From a virus, in the IMG/VR virus record IMGVR_UViG_3300018815_000406, positions 1 to 21,431 of that record: DNA of 21,431 bases, one strand, 5' to 3'. Below, piece after piece: positions 13,174 through 20,702 of this stretch. Below the pieces are notes generated by a model. The model searched no databases and had not been told where the DNA came from. It saw only the letters and a list, made by a program, of their open reading frames with translations. How positions within the stretch are numbered: the stretch's first letter is position 1; each line of letters starts with the position of its first letter. The position numbers were made by a program, and so were the translations under genes.

Positions 13174-13449
13174 ATGAACGTACGAAACTGCATTCTCGGT
13201 ACCACCAATGCCAACGCTCTCAGCTGGGGCATTGGCTGTGAAGGTCCTTACTACGTCATCGCCCCTGACGGCTATAAGACCTCATGTTCGACCCTCGAAA
13301 ACGCTGCGGCGTTCATTGTCGCGATGGGCTGGCAGCACGAGCAGCCGGTCGACGTTCGCGACCGGCTCACGGACTATGAATTGCACATGCTCGAGCTGTG
13401 CAAATCTGACTATCACCGGCAGTGCATCGCAGAGATGAACTGCCACTAA
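13174..13449 (+). CDS. Hypothetical phage protein, 91 residues
   Basis: GAGAGGA precedes the ATG at a good distance, and the gene follows the AlpA-like gene by 18 bases, so both are probably on one transcript. The product (MNVRNCILGTTNANALSWGI at the start, about residues 25-50 YYVIAPDGYKTSCSTLENAA, C-terminal YELHMLELCKSDYHRQC) is soluble, slightly acidic, with five Cys that form no known zinc motif. I do not recognise it. The coding pattern and ribosome binding site make it a likely real gene. Its end lies only eight bases from the stop codon of the converging tnpB gene, so a TnpB guide RNA would be antisense to its 3' end. Confidence 0.7.
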   Translation: MNVRNCILGTTNANALSWGIGCEGPYYVIAPDGYKTSCSTLENAAAFIVAMGWQHEQPVDVRDRLTDYELHMLELCKSDYHRQCIAEMNCH

Positions 13450-13454
13450 GCCTG

Positions 13455-13530
13455 CTGCTATACCTGCCAGGTTGGCATCCGCCCCGCGCTAGCGGGGCTT
13501 CCTTCTACAAGGCGCGCATGCCCGCGCGCG
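13455..13530 (-). ncRNA. Putative omega RNA scaffold at the 3' end of tnpB
   Basis: Read on the reverse strand, three hairpins follow each other over the last 25 codons and the stop of tnpB: GCGCGC/GCGCGC (13512-13529, 6-base loop), GCCCCGC/GCGGGGC with a 4-base loop (13481-13498), and ACCT/AGGT (13462-13472). TnpB guide RNAs are known to be processed from this place, with the guide taken from sequence beyond the element end. Here that would be within the 3' part of the 91-residue gene, in antisense. Extent and processing are inferred. Confidence 0.42.
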
Positions 13531-14561
13531 AGAATGTTCGTTGCGGCGTTGACGTCTCTTTCATGGCGCATTCCGCAGTCTGGACAGACCCACTCTCTTA
13601 TTCCGAGTCCTGCCAGGCCTTGCGGACCACTACAGCTTCCGCAGCCTGAGCATGCTCGGGTTGTGTATTTTTCGTCTACTACTTCGAACCGCGCGCCGGC
13701 GAAATCGCACTTGTACTGCAACATGGTTCGTAATGCACTCCAGCCAGCATTGCTCACAGCCTTTGCCAACCGGGTTTTCTGCAGCTTCGAGGCATCTACA
13801 TCGCCCACATAAATCTCACCGTACCTTCGCACTAAGTCTGAACTGATTTTGTGCAGGTAGTCCCGCCGCTGGTTCGACGCCTTCGCGTTGAGCGCTCGAG
13901 TGCGGTCCTTCTTCCGTGCCCGCTGCGCCACGGCCAACTTTGGCTCAATCGCTTGGTAGAACCGCCTGATTTCAATGCTCTCACCATTCGACAGCACCGC
14001 CAAATCTTTCAGCCCAAGGTCGATGCCGATTGCCTCGCGAGCTTCCATAGCTTTGCTAGCAACATAGGGCAGTCTGACGCAAAGATTGGCGTACCACCGG
14101 CCGCGTGCGTCCTCCGAGACATTCCCGCCGTGGATGTCGTAGTTCGACAGGCCATAGCTGTCCCACACGCCAACAGGGCCTTCCACGCCGGCCAGGAAAA
14201 GCTTGCCCGCCCGAACGCGCACTCCCTTCGTTTTGTAGGGAATCCAGCCCAGACTGCGGCGCCGGCCAGCGGATACGCGCCAACGCAGTTTGGTCTTCTT
14301 CGCGTGGTAGCGCCGGCGAATGTACTCTTCGTAGACACCTTGGATGCTGTGGCTGTGCAGCTTCATGCCGGCTTTCCCGGCGCCGCGGACGTACGGCTGC
14401 ACATCGAATGCAGTCATGAACCGCCGCTCTCGCTCGAGCACTCGAAGGGCTAACTCCTGGGTGTAGTTCCATACCAGGTTCACTTCCTCAGACAGCTCAC
14501 GCAGCTGTTTAGCGTGGCGGTCTTTGATGCGAACGCGGAGAACTCGAGTCGTGTATTCCAA
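13458..14561 (-). CDS. tnpB: TnpB family RNA-guided nuclease (IS200/IS605 OrfB, IS1341-like)
   Basis: 367 residues from TTG at 14561-14559. An N-terminal wedge/REC-like part (1-170) is followed by a RuvC-like nuclease: Asp181 in IGIDLGLKDLAVLS, a bridge-type basic helix (about 205-240), the RuvC-II strand EIYVGDVDASKL, a zinc ribbon with Cys304/Cys307 and Cys326/Cys329, and Asp336 in RDVNAATNIL. At the usual place of the second catalytic acid (V-E-D/N-L) this protein has Gly253; Glu297 in VVDEKYTTRACSGCG is a candidate replacement, as in other proteins of this subgroup (VGDVSSSKL type). TnpB cuts DNA with an omega RNA made from the 3' end of its own gene. Length is normal and no frameshift is seen. 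The weak ribosome binding site and TTG start are the least certain points. Confidence 0.9.
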   Translation of the reverse strand: MEYTTRVLRVRIKDRHAKQLRELSEEVNLVWNYTQELALRVLERERRFMTAFDVQPYVRGAGKAGMKLHSHSIQGVYEEYIRRRYHAKKTKLRWRVSAGRRRSLGWIPYKTKGVRVRAGKLFLAGVEGPVGVWDSYGLSNYDIHGGNVSEDARGRWYANLCVRLPYVASKAMEAREAIGIDLGLKDLAVLSNGESIEIRRFYQAIEPKLAVAQRARKKDRTRALNAKASNQRRDYLHKISSDLVRRYGEIYVGDVDASKLQKTRLAKAVSNAGWSALRTMLQYKCDFAGARFEVVDEKYTTRACSGCGSCSGPQGLAGLGIREWVCPDCGMRHERDVNAATNILARGHARLVEGSPASAGRMPTWQV

Positions 14562-14591
14562 GATTGCCTGTTCGATAACTGCTGAGTTGTT

Positions 14592-14622
14592 ATTGTAAAC
14601 ACAACGCGGTTCCTGGCGTCAA
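14592..14622 (-). promoter_or_regulatory. Candidate promoter of tnpB
   Basis: TTGACG, 19 bases and TACAAT on the reverse strand, 31 bases before the TTG start. The spacer is longer than ideal. Confidence 0.35.
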
Positions 14623-14641
14623 TGCCTCCATGCAAAATGTA

Positions 14642-14669
14642 TAAAAAATCGGCCCCGAAGGACCGATTT
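14642..14669 (-). terminator. UUCG-loop terminator of the tail operon
   Basis: On the reverse strand a 10-bp stem AAATCGGTCC/GGGCCGATTT (one G-U pair) closes on a TTCG tetraloop, followed by a T run. It stands two bases after the stop codon of the last tail gene and separates the tail operon from tnpB on the same strand. Confidence 0.92.
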
Positions 14670-14671
14670 GC

Positions 14672-15769
14672 TTAGAAGCCTACTGCAAACCAATACGCGG
14701 GGCGCTCCAAGCCATACGCTCGAATGGTGAAACTCGCTGTCGTGAGATTGGTAGCCTTTACGTTCTCTTGCGAGCCGGTCGCAGAGCTTCCGCCAACAGC
14801 TTGAACGTTGAGGCAGGCGTGCGGGAATTGAATGGGAAACGGCACCACCGCAACATCGGTATTTCCGGTGTAAAAGCCCCATTGCATGATGAGCCCGCTT
14901 GGCAGCTTCTGATAGCCGTTCACGGCCAGCGAAGCATCGAATCCGGTCGCCAGTGCATTGTCGACGGCAGTCGTGACATCGGCGCCGGTCGCCATGCCGG
15001 CCGTGGCATCGGCTACTGCATCGTGCACGAATTTTGTGTTCGCTGCTTTCGTGCTTGCGTCGCCGCTGGCCACGTTCGGAACTGTCGGAGTGCCGGTGAA
15101 ATGAGGGCTCTCGAGAGGTGCCAGCCCTGCTGCACGCTGGATGGCCGGCGCACCAGGAGCGACGCGAATGGCACCCGACAGCACCGCAATGTCACCAAAA
15201 CTCACGGTTACGACAGCTACTGGCACGGCACCGGCGGTCGGGGCTGGTGGAGTCTGCGAACCAGCAGGAGCCGGAGCGCCGGCGACAGCCTGCACGACTG
15301 CGATGCACTTGCGCGAGGTCGGCTGAGCAGCGCCGCTGTTGCCTGGGCCAGCGAAGGCCTGAGACGGGTTGGACGCGTTGTAGTACGGGAGTACCGCACC
15401 ATCGACGTCGACTTCTGTCAGCGCCACTTGAATGAGGTAGTCGACTGCATAGCCAGACGTTGTCGGAGCAGCCACGGCCAGCGTCACAGCAGTCGCCAGC
15501 GCGCCTTGCTTCATGACTTGGGTCGGGTCAGCCGGCAGGCTGCTGTAGGCACTCGCATCAGCAGACGTGCGCGCGTAGATGGTGCCAGGGCTGACAACGA
15601 CAGCCAGGCTGGGCACCGGTGTCGGCGAGACGGCCAGTCCGGAGAACTGGGTCTCAGTGCCGATGATGCTCTCAGCCAGCCGACCAACAGCCATCATCAT
15701 ATTTTTGTTGGTTTTGAGGAGGTCGGTTTCGAGCGGGATAGCGCCCGGGAAGACTTGAATACGGTCCAT
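14672..15769 (-). CDS. Phage tail fibre protein with gp53-like C-terminal domain
   Basis: 365 residues, last gene of the tail operon. The N-terminus (MDRIQVFPGAIPLETDLLKT) resembles the baseplate-attaching start of many Burkholderiales prophage fibres. PLESPHFTGTPTVPNVASGD...TKAANTKFVHDAVA (about 220-255) is the recurring fibre repeat seen in lambda-like and T4-like side fibres. The end from NGYQKLPSGLIMQWG (about 295) to YWFAVGF is the gp53-like C-terminal domain of tail fibres. That domain is a beta-sandwich-like tip thought to touch the host surface. The Ala/Pro-rich middle is flexible. It probably determines host range together with the Gly-rich protein made just before it. Confidence 0.85.
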   Translation of the reverse strand: MDRIQVFPGAIPLETDLLKTNKNMMMAVGRLAESIIGTETQFSGLAVSPTPVPSLAVVVSPGTIYARTSADASAYSSLPADPTQVMKQGALATAVTLAVAAPTTSGYAVDYLIQVALTEVDVDGAVLPYYNASNPSQAFAGPGNSGAAQPTSRKCIAVVQAVAGAPAPAGSQTPPAPTAGAVPVAVVTVSFGDIAVLSGAIRVAPGAPAIQRAAGLAPLESPHFTGTPTVPNVASGDASTKAANTKFVHDAVADATAGMATGADVTTAVDNALATGFDASLAVNGYQKLPSGLIMQWGFYTGNTDVAVVPFPIQFPHACLNVQAVGGSSATGSQENVKATNLTTASFTIRAYGLERPAYWFAVGF

Positions 15770-15784
15770 TATTGTTCTCGCGTG

Positions 15785-16678
15785 TTAGTACCAAATAAGG
15801 GCTTTGCCCCGGGCACCGGCTTGGCCGGAAGTTGACGAGCTAGAGGAACCCCAGCCACCGCCGCCAGGGAATCCTGCAGTCGTGCTGAATTGGGTACCGC
15901 CGAAGCCTCCATTTGGAGCGGAGCCGCCTTTTTCGTATAGCGCTGCACCCGGCATACGCTCACCCAGGATGCTCTCGACCAGAGTGCCACCGCTTACAGC
16001 GAACGGGTCTTGGCCAATAGAGTTCTGTACCAGGCCATAGCCGCCCCCGAGCTTCGCCACGGAAGTACGGCCACCCGGTGCACCCGTAGTGCTGTCCGGA
16101 CCCGGGTACTGCACGCCGAGACCGCCAGCTCCGATGAGGACAACAATGGTGTCGCCAGGCGTGACATTCAGGAGCGCTTTGCCGTACGAGCCACCATCGC
16201 CGCCTTTCGATGCACTGTTGCCTTGCTTGGCGCCCCCCTGGCCGCCACCCCAGGCCTCGACCATAATTTTGTAGACACCAGCAGGTACGACCCAGTTTGT
16301 GGAGCCAGCAGCTTCGAACGAAACGACATTCGTGAAGCCGCCAGCGGGGCCAACAGCGCCAGGCGGACCTGCAAGCGATGTGCCTGCCGCCCAAGAGCCT
16401 GCTGCCTTTGGGCCATAGAGCATGCCGGCCGCGGGGTCGATGTACAGGTCGCCGTTGTCGCCAAGGGTGTCAGCCGGTGCTCCTGAGCCGGTGTAAAGCT
16501 GGGCGCCAGCATTGATAGCAGCGATAGCATCAGCGAGGAAGCCCAGGCGGGCTGCAATCGCGGTCGCTTGAGCGTTCATAGGCCCGCCCGGGCCGCCTAA
16601 CGCCTGGCAGGTCGTGCTCAGCCGCGGGATGTCGACCCAGGCCGGGTCGGATGTGATAGTGCCGTCGAAATTGGACAT
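15785..16678 (-). CDS. Glycine-rich phage tail tip/fibre protein
   Basis: 297 residues. Residues 1-60 resemble the start of prophage fibres that attach to the baseplate. A short collagen-like AGPPGAVGPAGGF stands at about 103-115. From about 120 a glycine-rich domain follows, with FEAAGSTNWVVPAGVYKIMVEAWGGG-type strands (VPAGV and EAWGGG are the landmarks) and Gly-rich loops up to KALIWY at the end. This pattern is the Gly-rich adhesin tip known in phage receptor-binding proteins, where Gly loops hold the binding site. The stop is 15 bases before the next gene's start. Two different tip proteins in a row suggest a branched or two-receptor tail. Confidence 0.8.
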   Translation of the reverse strand: MSNFDGTITSDPAWVDIPRLSTTCQALGGPGGPMNAQATAIAARLGFLADAIAAINAGAQLYTGSGAPADTLGDNGDLYIDPAAGMLYGPKAAGSWAAGTSLAGPPGAVGPAGGFTNVVSFEAAGSTNWVVPAGVYKIMVEAWGGGQGGAKQGNSASKGGDGGSYGKALLNVTPGDTIVVLIGAGGLGVQYPGPDSTTGAPGGRTSVAKLGGGYGLVQNSIGQDPFAVSGGTLVESILGERMPGAALYEKGGSAPNGGFGGTQFSTTAGFPGGGGWGSSSSSTSGQAGARGKALIWY

Positions 16679-17437
16679 TTAGCGAACTCCTTTCAGAGTG
16701 TAGTTACCGTCCAGGCGCCAGGTTCCGTCGAGCAGCAGTGGCTCCGGAGCTGCTGGCGGCGGTTCGTCCGAAGGAGGCATTACCTGGCCAGCAAACTGCA
16801 CCCATACGATTGTGCCTGCGGGTTTTGATACGTCGATGGCCCGGAAAATATCTGCGTCCGTAATCTGGCTCAATGCAGTCGCTGCCGGCGCGTACTCAAG
16901 CTGCGAAGGTGCGGCATAGCCACCCACCGGAACGCCGTAGCCAGCCACGAACGGGACGCCGGTGCCCGCAGGCCGATACACCGTCACGAACGTCTGCCAG
17001 GGCGTTGAAATCGAGCCGTAGGCGCCTGCCAGGCCATAGCCGCAGATGCCGACGCCGTAGGCACCGGTATCGAGGGGGCGGGTAGGCTCGCAGATGACCG
17101 GCTCACGACCAGTAAGCGCTTTGATAACGCCAGCCAGGGAGCGACGCGTCGCTTTTTCCAGAAACAGGCTAGCCAGTATTTCAGCGCGGAAGGACGCGTC
17201 TGTTTGGCTAGCTTTGCGAGCAAGGGACTGGCCGAACAGGTCCGCGGCAATGAGGTCGAGCCAGCCGTCCGTAGCGGTCAAAATTCGCGTCTGGAGCTTG
17301 GCGTAGTCGTACAGCCCTTTAACGTACTCCAGGCCGGACGCAATGCCGGCAATGAGGGCATCCAGAATGGGCGTGTTGTCCGTGAACCAGGCATGGACCG
17401 GCAACAAGCGCTTGATGCGTTCGAACATCGTAGCCAT
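16679..17437 (-). CDS. Phage baseplate/tail protein (tail protein I-like)
   Basis: 252 residues, placed between the gpJ-like gene and the fibres, the normal position of P2 gpI or Mu gp48-type proteins that connect baseplate wedge and fibre. The N-terminal part (LPVHAWFTDNTPILDALIAG..., WLDLIAADLFGQSL, ATRRSLAGVIKALTGREPVI) is helical with the typical ALTG(R/Y) turn. The middle is Gly/Tyr-rich, and the end is a small repeat-like LLLDGTWRLDGNYTLKG. The start is directly next to the gpJ stop (TAAATG). The exact family is not certain; the structural role is well supported by gene order. Confidence 0.72.
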   Translation of the reverse strand: MATMFERIKRLLPVHAWFTDNTPILDALIAGIASGLEYVKGLYDYAKLQTRILTATDGWLDLIAADLFGQSLARKASQTDASFRAEILASLFLEKATRRSLAGVIKALTGREPVICEPTRPLDTGAYGVGICGYGLAGAYGSISTPWQTFVTVYRPAGTGVPFVAGYGVPVGGYAAPSQLEYAPAATALSQITDADIFRAIDVSKPAGTIVWVQFAGQVMPPSDEPPPAAPEPLLLDGTWRLDGNYTLKGVR

Positions 17438-18562
17438 TTATGCCACGCTCACGGAATTGGCCTTGATGACTTGTTCGGGCGTAGCCTCCAGGTCGGTCAT
17501 CAGGCCGTTGATAGTTATACCGGTAACGTTGGCAATGCCCTCGGTGGCGTCATAAGCCACCTGGGCGATGCGGGAGACGTTCAGGCTCGCACCGAGCGGC
17601 AGTGAGTTCACGTAGTCGGAGACGGCTTGCTGCACGATGCCAACTAGCGTCGTGTGGTCATATCCTGGTTGCGTCGTAATCGACAGTCCAACGTCGGCCA
17701 TTTCGATATCCGGACGGAACACGGCGAACGACACTGTCACGGCGCGTACCGCGTCGATGGCGTTGTAGACGCCGGCCAGGAGCGTATCCGAAGGCGAGCC
17801 GCTGCCGTCGTCGACAACCACGAAGAAAAATCCCAAGTGCTCCGAACCGTCTGGATTCTGGTTTTCGGTCAAGGTGTACGTCAGGCCCTCGCGATAGCTC
17901 GAGATTGCGTAGCCAATGGCACCCTTCGTGGCTTTCGACAACGACTGAAGATAATCCTTGAAGCGGGCGCGGAATGCCTCGTCCGACTCGGCGTCAGAGC
18001 CGTTCGTCAGGCCCATCGGGTTCGTAACAGTGTCGATGCCTGGCAGGGATTGGCCGATGACGGAGATAGCGCCAGCGATGGCATTGCCGAGGCTCCCTGC
18101 AGTGCTAGCTTGGATTGCAACTACGGCGGAGGTGAGGCCCACCGGCAGCACGTACGCGTTGCGCGCCGGGACGTAGTGCGAGAGAGCCGTATCGGCCACA
18201 ACAGCGTAACGTTGCGTGCCGTCGGCGGTTTGAATCAGCGTGCCGACCGGGACCACGGCTTCGGCAGTCGCGGTGTAGCGCGAAAAGGAAACCTGACCGG
18301 TAGCTTGAATCGCCGCCAAACGCGTTAGGCTGAAGTCCAACATCCAGCTGTCCAGGTCCGTGCCCGACGACGTCGATGCGCGGGTAGTGGAGAGCAGCTG
18401 CAGGATGAGGCTTTGCAGCCAGAGGACAGTTGCGGCACTGGCTTCGAACACAGCCCGGAGCACCGAACCGACGCTCATGTCGAGCGCCTGACGTGCGTAG
18501 CCCTGGGCCGCGGTAGCAGCCTCATTTACCAGCTGGGTGAATGGTTTCGTTTTCAGTGCCAT
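17438..18562 (-). CDS. Baseplate J-like protein (wedge, gpJ/Mu gp47 family)
   Basis: 374 residues. The N-terminal SVGSVLRAVFEASAATVLWLQ followed by GTDLDSWMLDFSLTRLAAIQA is the classical start of Baseplate_J proteins. VPVGTLIQTADGTQRYAV, then GSLGNAIAGAI, and NGSDAESDEAFRARFKDYL (about 185-205) continue the family pattern, with the ES(D/N)E-x-(F/L)R-x-R motif. The C-terminus forms the usual alpha/beta domain. It builds the wedge of the contractile-tail baseplate with gp25. A six-base gap separates it from the gp25-like gene, so the genes are translated as one operon. Confidence 0.92.
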   Translation of the reverse strand: MALKTKPFTQLVNEAATAAQGYARQALDMSVGSVLRAVFEASAATVLWLQSLILQLLSTTRASTSSGTDLDSWMLDFSLTRLAAIQATGQVSFSRYTATAEAVVPVGTLIQTADGTQRYAVVADTALSHYVPARNAYVLPVGLTSAVVAIQASTAGSLGNAIAGAISVIGQSLPGIDTVTNPMGLTNGSDAESDEAFRARFKDYLQSLSKATKGAIGYAISSYREGLTYTLTENQNPDGSEHLGFFFVVVDDGSGSPSDTLLAGVYNAIDAVRAVTVSFAVFRPDIEMADVGLSITTQPGYDHTTLVGIVQQAVSDYVNSLPLGASLNVSRIAQVAYDATEGIANVTGITINGLMTDLEATPEQVIKANSVSVA

Positions 18563-18568
18563 TTGCGC

Positions 18569-18934
18569 TCAATTCGTGACGTTGAAGGACAGGGCGGCAA
18601 GCGCACCTGTGTTGGCGTCGGTGTATCGAATCGAAACACTGAGCCCTTCCGGTATAGCGACAACGGCAATCTGGGGCTCAGGCGTGCTAGATACGCTCTC
18701 CTCAAGCAGCATCTGCGAACGGATGACGGCTCGTACCTCGGCGATTTTGAGTGGACGGCCGATGAACTGCGGCAGCCCCGCGCCGTACTCTGGGTGGAAA
18801 ACATAATCACCAGGATTCGTCATCAGCCGGCGCAGGATGCGCTGCTGGCTGCGTTCCAGGCTCGTCGAGAGCTCGACATCGCCCAGGTTCGACAGGGTGA
18901 GGTCGGCGCCGACCAAATGGGAGAGTTCGAACAT
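18569..18934 (-). CDS. gp25/gpW-like baseplate wedge protein
   Basis: 121 residues, the normal size of the GPW_gp25 family, which is related to lysozyme-like gp25 and forms the inner wedge of contractile-tail baseplates. RRLMTNPGDYVFHPEYGAGL (about 35-55) is the family signature (a run of TxPGDY-x-(F/L)-x-PEYG). The end is a beta strand with SVSIRYTDANTG. AGGAGA precedes the ATG, which shares TAATG with the stop of the gpV-like gene. It is always found beside gpJ, as here. Confidence 0.93.
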   Translation of the reverse strand: MFELSHLVGADLTLSNLGDVELSTSLERSQQRILRRLMTNPGDYVFHPEYGAGLPQFIGRPLKIAEVRAVIRSQMLLEESVSSTPEPQIAVVAIPEGLSVSIRYTDANTGALAALSFNVTN

Positions 18935-19572
18935 TACAGAGTCTCCTGTGGCGTGTTGGACGTGAGCGTGTCAGTGCCGGCCTTGGCGTTAGGTACGCTG
19001 TGGTGGTGGCCGTCGTAGGTGTTGCGCAGGTCAGCCAGGGTGCCGTGGGCCGTGTTCAGGTCGGATACGTTGCCCGAGACGCGCAGGTCGCCGTTCAGCT
19101 GCGTGTTGGCGTTAATAGTCAGGCCTCCGGCGAAGGACATCGTGCCGGTGCCGTCCCCGTGCATCGTTACCGTGCTGCCCGATTTGTCCTGCACGAGCAC
19201 CTGGCCATCAGTATCGAGCTTGATGTAGGCGCCAGATTTGTGCACCAGCCAAACTTCACCAGCAGGGACAGGAAGCGGCACGTCCTCATTGTTGTAGTAC
19301 GCACCGACCGCCACGCCGGCCTCGATTTCGCCATCACTGAACAGGATGTGTACCAGGTCGCCAGGGTTGGGCGGGCAGTAGATGCCGAAGCCATTTCCGA
19401 CCTGCTGCGACAGGAGCGGCAGCCAGCCTGTCTCGGTGCCCTCCGGCTGCAAGGTGACTTTCACGCTGTACGTGTTGGGGTTGTAAGACGTGACGATGCC
19501 TGGCGTGCTGGTCGCCTTTCGGTCAAGAGCGCGCTGGGCGCGCTCGTTCATAGCGTTGAGTAGCTGTCGCAT
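18934..19572 (-). CDS. Baseplate spike protein (gpV-like)
   Basis: 212 residues from ATG at 19572-19570; the frame is open to 19653, but the start at 19572 shares TAATG with the stop of the gpD-like gene and gives the usual N-terminus. The OB-fold part contains PGIVTSYNPNTYSVKVTLQP and GWLPLLSQQVG, then PPNPGDLVHILFSDGEIEAGV (about 92-112), the gpV signature. A beta-helical spike region follows (GAYIKLDTDGQVLVQDKSG, then STVTMHGDGTGTMSF). The C-terminus has a His run (DGHHHSV), common in spike tips that hold metal. It should form the trimeric needle at the tip of the tail tube, below the gpD hub. Confidence 0.88.
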   Translation of the reverse strand: MRQLLNAMNERAQRALDRKATSTPGIVTSYNPNTYSVKVTLQPEGTETGWLPLLSQQVGNGFGIYCPPNPGDLVHILFSDGEIEAGVAVGAYYNNEDVPLPVPAGEVWLVHKSGAYIKLDTDGQVLVQDKSGSTVTMHGDGTGTMSFAGGLTINANTQLNGDLRVSGNVSDLNTAHGTLADLRNTYDGHHHSVPNAKAGTDTLTSNTPQETL

Positions 19573-20702
19573 TAGAGGTTCGGCGTGTTTTCCGGTGCGA
19601 TGTTCTTTGCGCGCACATTCATCGTGTAGCCCGAATCCATGTTCATGTTCCAAACTATGGCGTCGGGGTAGTACACCTGGTCAAAGGCCGTTCCAGTGCC
19701 CTGCACTTTAATAGCCGTTTGAATGTCTAGCGAATGGTCTGCCGGACCGTCGAGAGTCAGCTTCATCTCGTGCTGAATGATTTCCAGGTACCGCTTTTTA
19801 GCGGCAGCTTCGACTTCTACGACGGATTTGTTTGGAGGAAGGCGCAACTTGTAGTTCTGCGTTGTGCCGCCAACGGCTGTAGCGCGGCCGGTGCCTACAG
19901 ACCGAGCACCCGAAGGGTAGGCGGCAGTAACTGCCTTTTTGTGCTTAGTCTGGAAGCTAGATGCCGTGACCGTGACCCCTTTCGCAACGGTCAACGACCG
20001 CGAGAAGGACAGGTTCTTGCCGTTCAAACGGGGTATGCCGGCTTCCATCGACCAGTCGATGACATAAAGGTCCTGGGGCTGCTCCGCGAACGGGGACGGG
20101 GCGAAAATGAGTGTGCGACCCTTCATGAGGGCGATGAATCCCTCTTGGCTGGCTAGATAGGTCAGCACGTCCCATTCGCTGCGCTGGTCGGTCAAGCCAA
20201 TGTGGTCCTGGTCGTAGTAAGTACCGACCTTGGTCTTGGTCGGCGTGATTTTCGCAACCAGGCCATATTTTTTCGCCAAAGCGGCAGCAACATCGCTGGC
20301 GGTCTGGTTGCGATAGACCTCCGTCGACGTCTTATTGTCGATAAGCTGCGCCGAGAGGTCGCGGCCTGTCAGCTCCAGCTCAGCCGTAGCCGGGTTGAAC
20401 GAGATGTCGTCCACATGCCCCACGATGAGGCTGTACATCTCACTATCCTGCGGGTTTGCCGGGTCGACAGGGAACCCGGCCAGGATTTCGACCTCGAGCG
20501 TCTTCTGCTGGGAGAACCAGTTAGCCGATTGCGCCGCCGGCAGCGCACTGCTGGCGAACGTCACGTGAAACGTATCGGCAGAGAAGAAGCTATTGCTGTC
20601 CACCGACCATGCCGTCCAGGCGGGGACAAGGACCCCGCCAATTTTGACCATGCCGCGGGGCTGACGCAGTGCCGGTACAAGGGGAAGCGTGTTTTTGTTC
20701 AT
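19572..20702 (-). CDS. Baseplate hub protein (gpD/Mu gp44-like late control protein D family)
   Basis: 376 residues. The order of parts fits the hub of contractile tails: a first barrel domain (VKIGGVLVPAWTAWSVDSNS..., FHVTF, LEVEIL), VGHVDDISF, ELELTGRDLSAQLIDNKT (about 110-127), the central NQTASDVAAALAKKYGL and WDVLTYLASQEGFIA (about 178-192). GRDLS, with ASDVAxxxAxxxGL and W-D-x-L-x-x-L-A-x-x-x-G, is the typical gpD/gp44 pattern. The protein links the tube end with the spike encoded by the next gene. ATG overlaps the upstream stop (TGATG) and its own stop overlaps the spike start (TAATG). Confidence 0.88.
   Translation of the reverse strand: MNKNTLPLVPALRQPRGMVKIGGVLVPAWTAWSVDSNSFFSADTFHVTFASSALPAAQSANWFSQQKTLEVEILAGFPVDPANPQDSEMYSLIVGHVDDISFNPATAELELTGRDLSAQLIDNKTSTEVYRNQTASDVAAALAKKYGLVAKITPTKTKVGTYYDQDHIGLTDQRSEWDVLTYLASQEGFIALMKGRTLIFAPSPFAEQPQDLYVIDWSMEAGIPRLNGKNLSFSRSLTVAKGVTVTASSFQTKHKKAVTAAYPSGARSVGTGRATAVGGTTQNYKLRLPPNKSVVEVEAAAKKRYLEIIQHEMKLTLDGPADHSLDIQTAIKVQGTGTAFDQVYYPDAIVWNMNMDSGYTMNVRAKNIAPENTPNL

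Larger units (their letters stand above)
13450..14605 (-). mobile_element. TnpB-only insertion unit of IS200/IS605 type, ends approximate
   Basis: A tnpB gene without a tnpA partner lies between the early genes and the tail terminator. The 3' side carries three small hairpins (13462-13472, 13481-13498, 13512-13529), as elements of this family do near the right end. On the 5' side, reverse strand, TTTAC occurs at about 14595-14599 and may mark the left edge or target-adjacent motif. Ends of this family have no inverted repeats or target duplications, so the limits given are estimates. Confidence 0.55.

Noticed and set aside
13481-13498. Hairpin GCCCCGC/GCGGGGC as a terminator of tnpB or of the 91-residue gene
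   Set aside because: No T run of useful length follows in either direction, and it lies inside the tnpB coding end; the guide RNA reading fits better.
19573-19653. Upstream start at 19653 for the spike gene
   Set aside because: It would overlap the hub gene by 82 bases; the TAATG start fits the overlap style of the operon.
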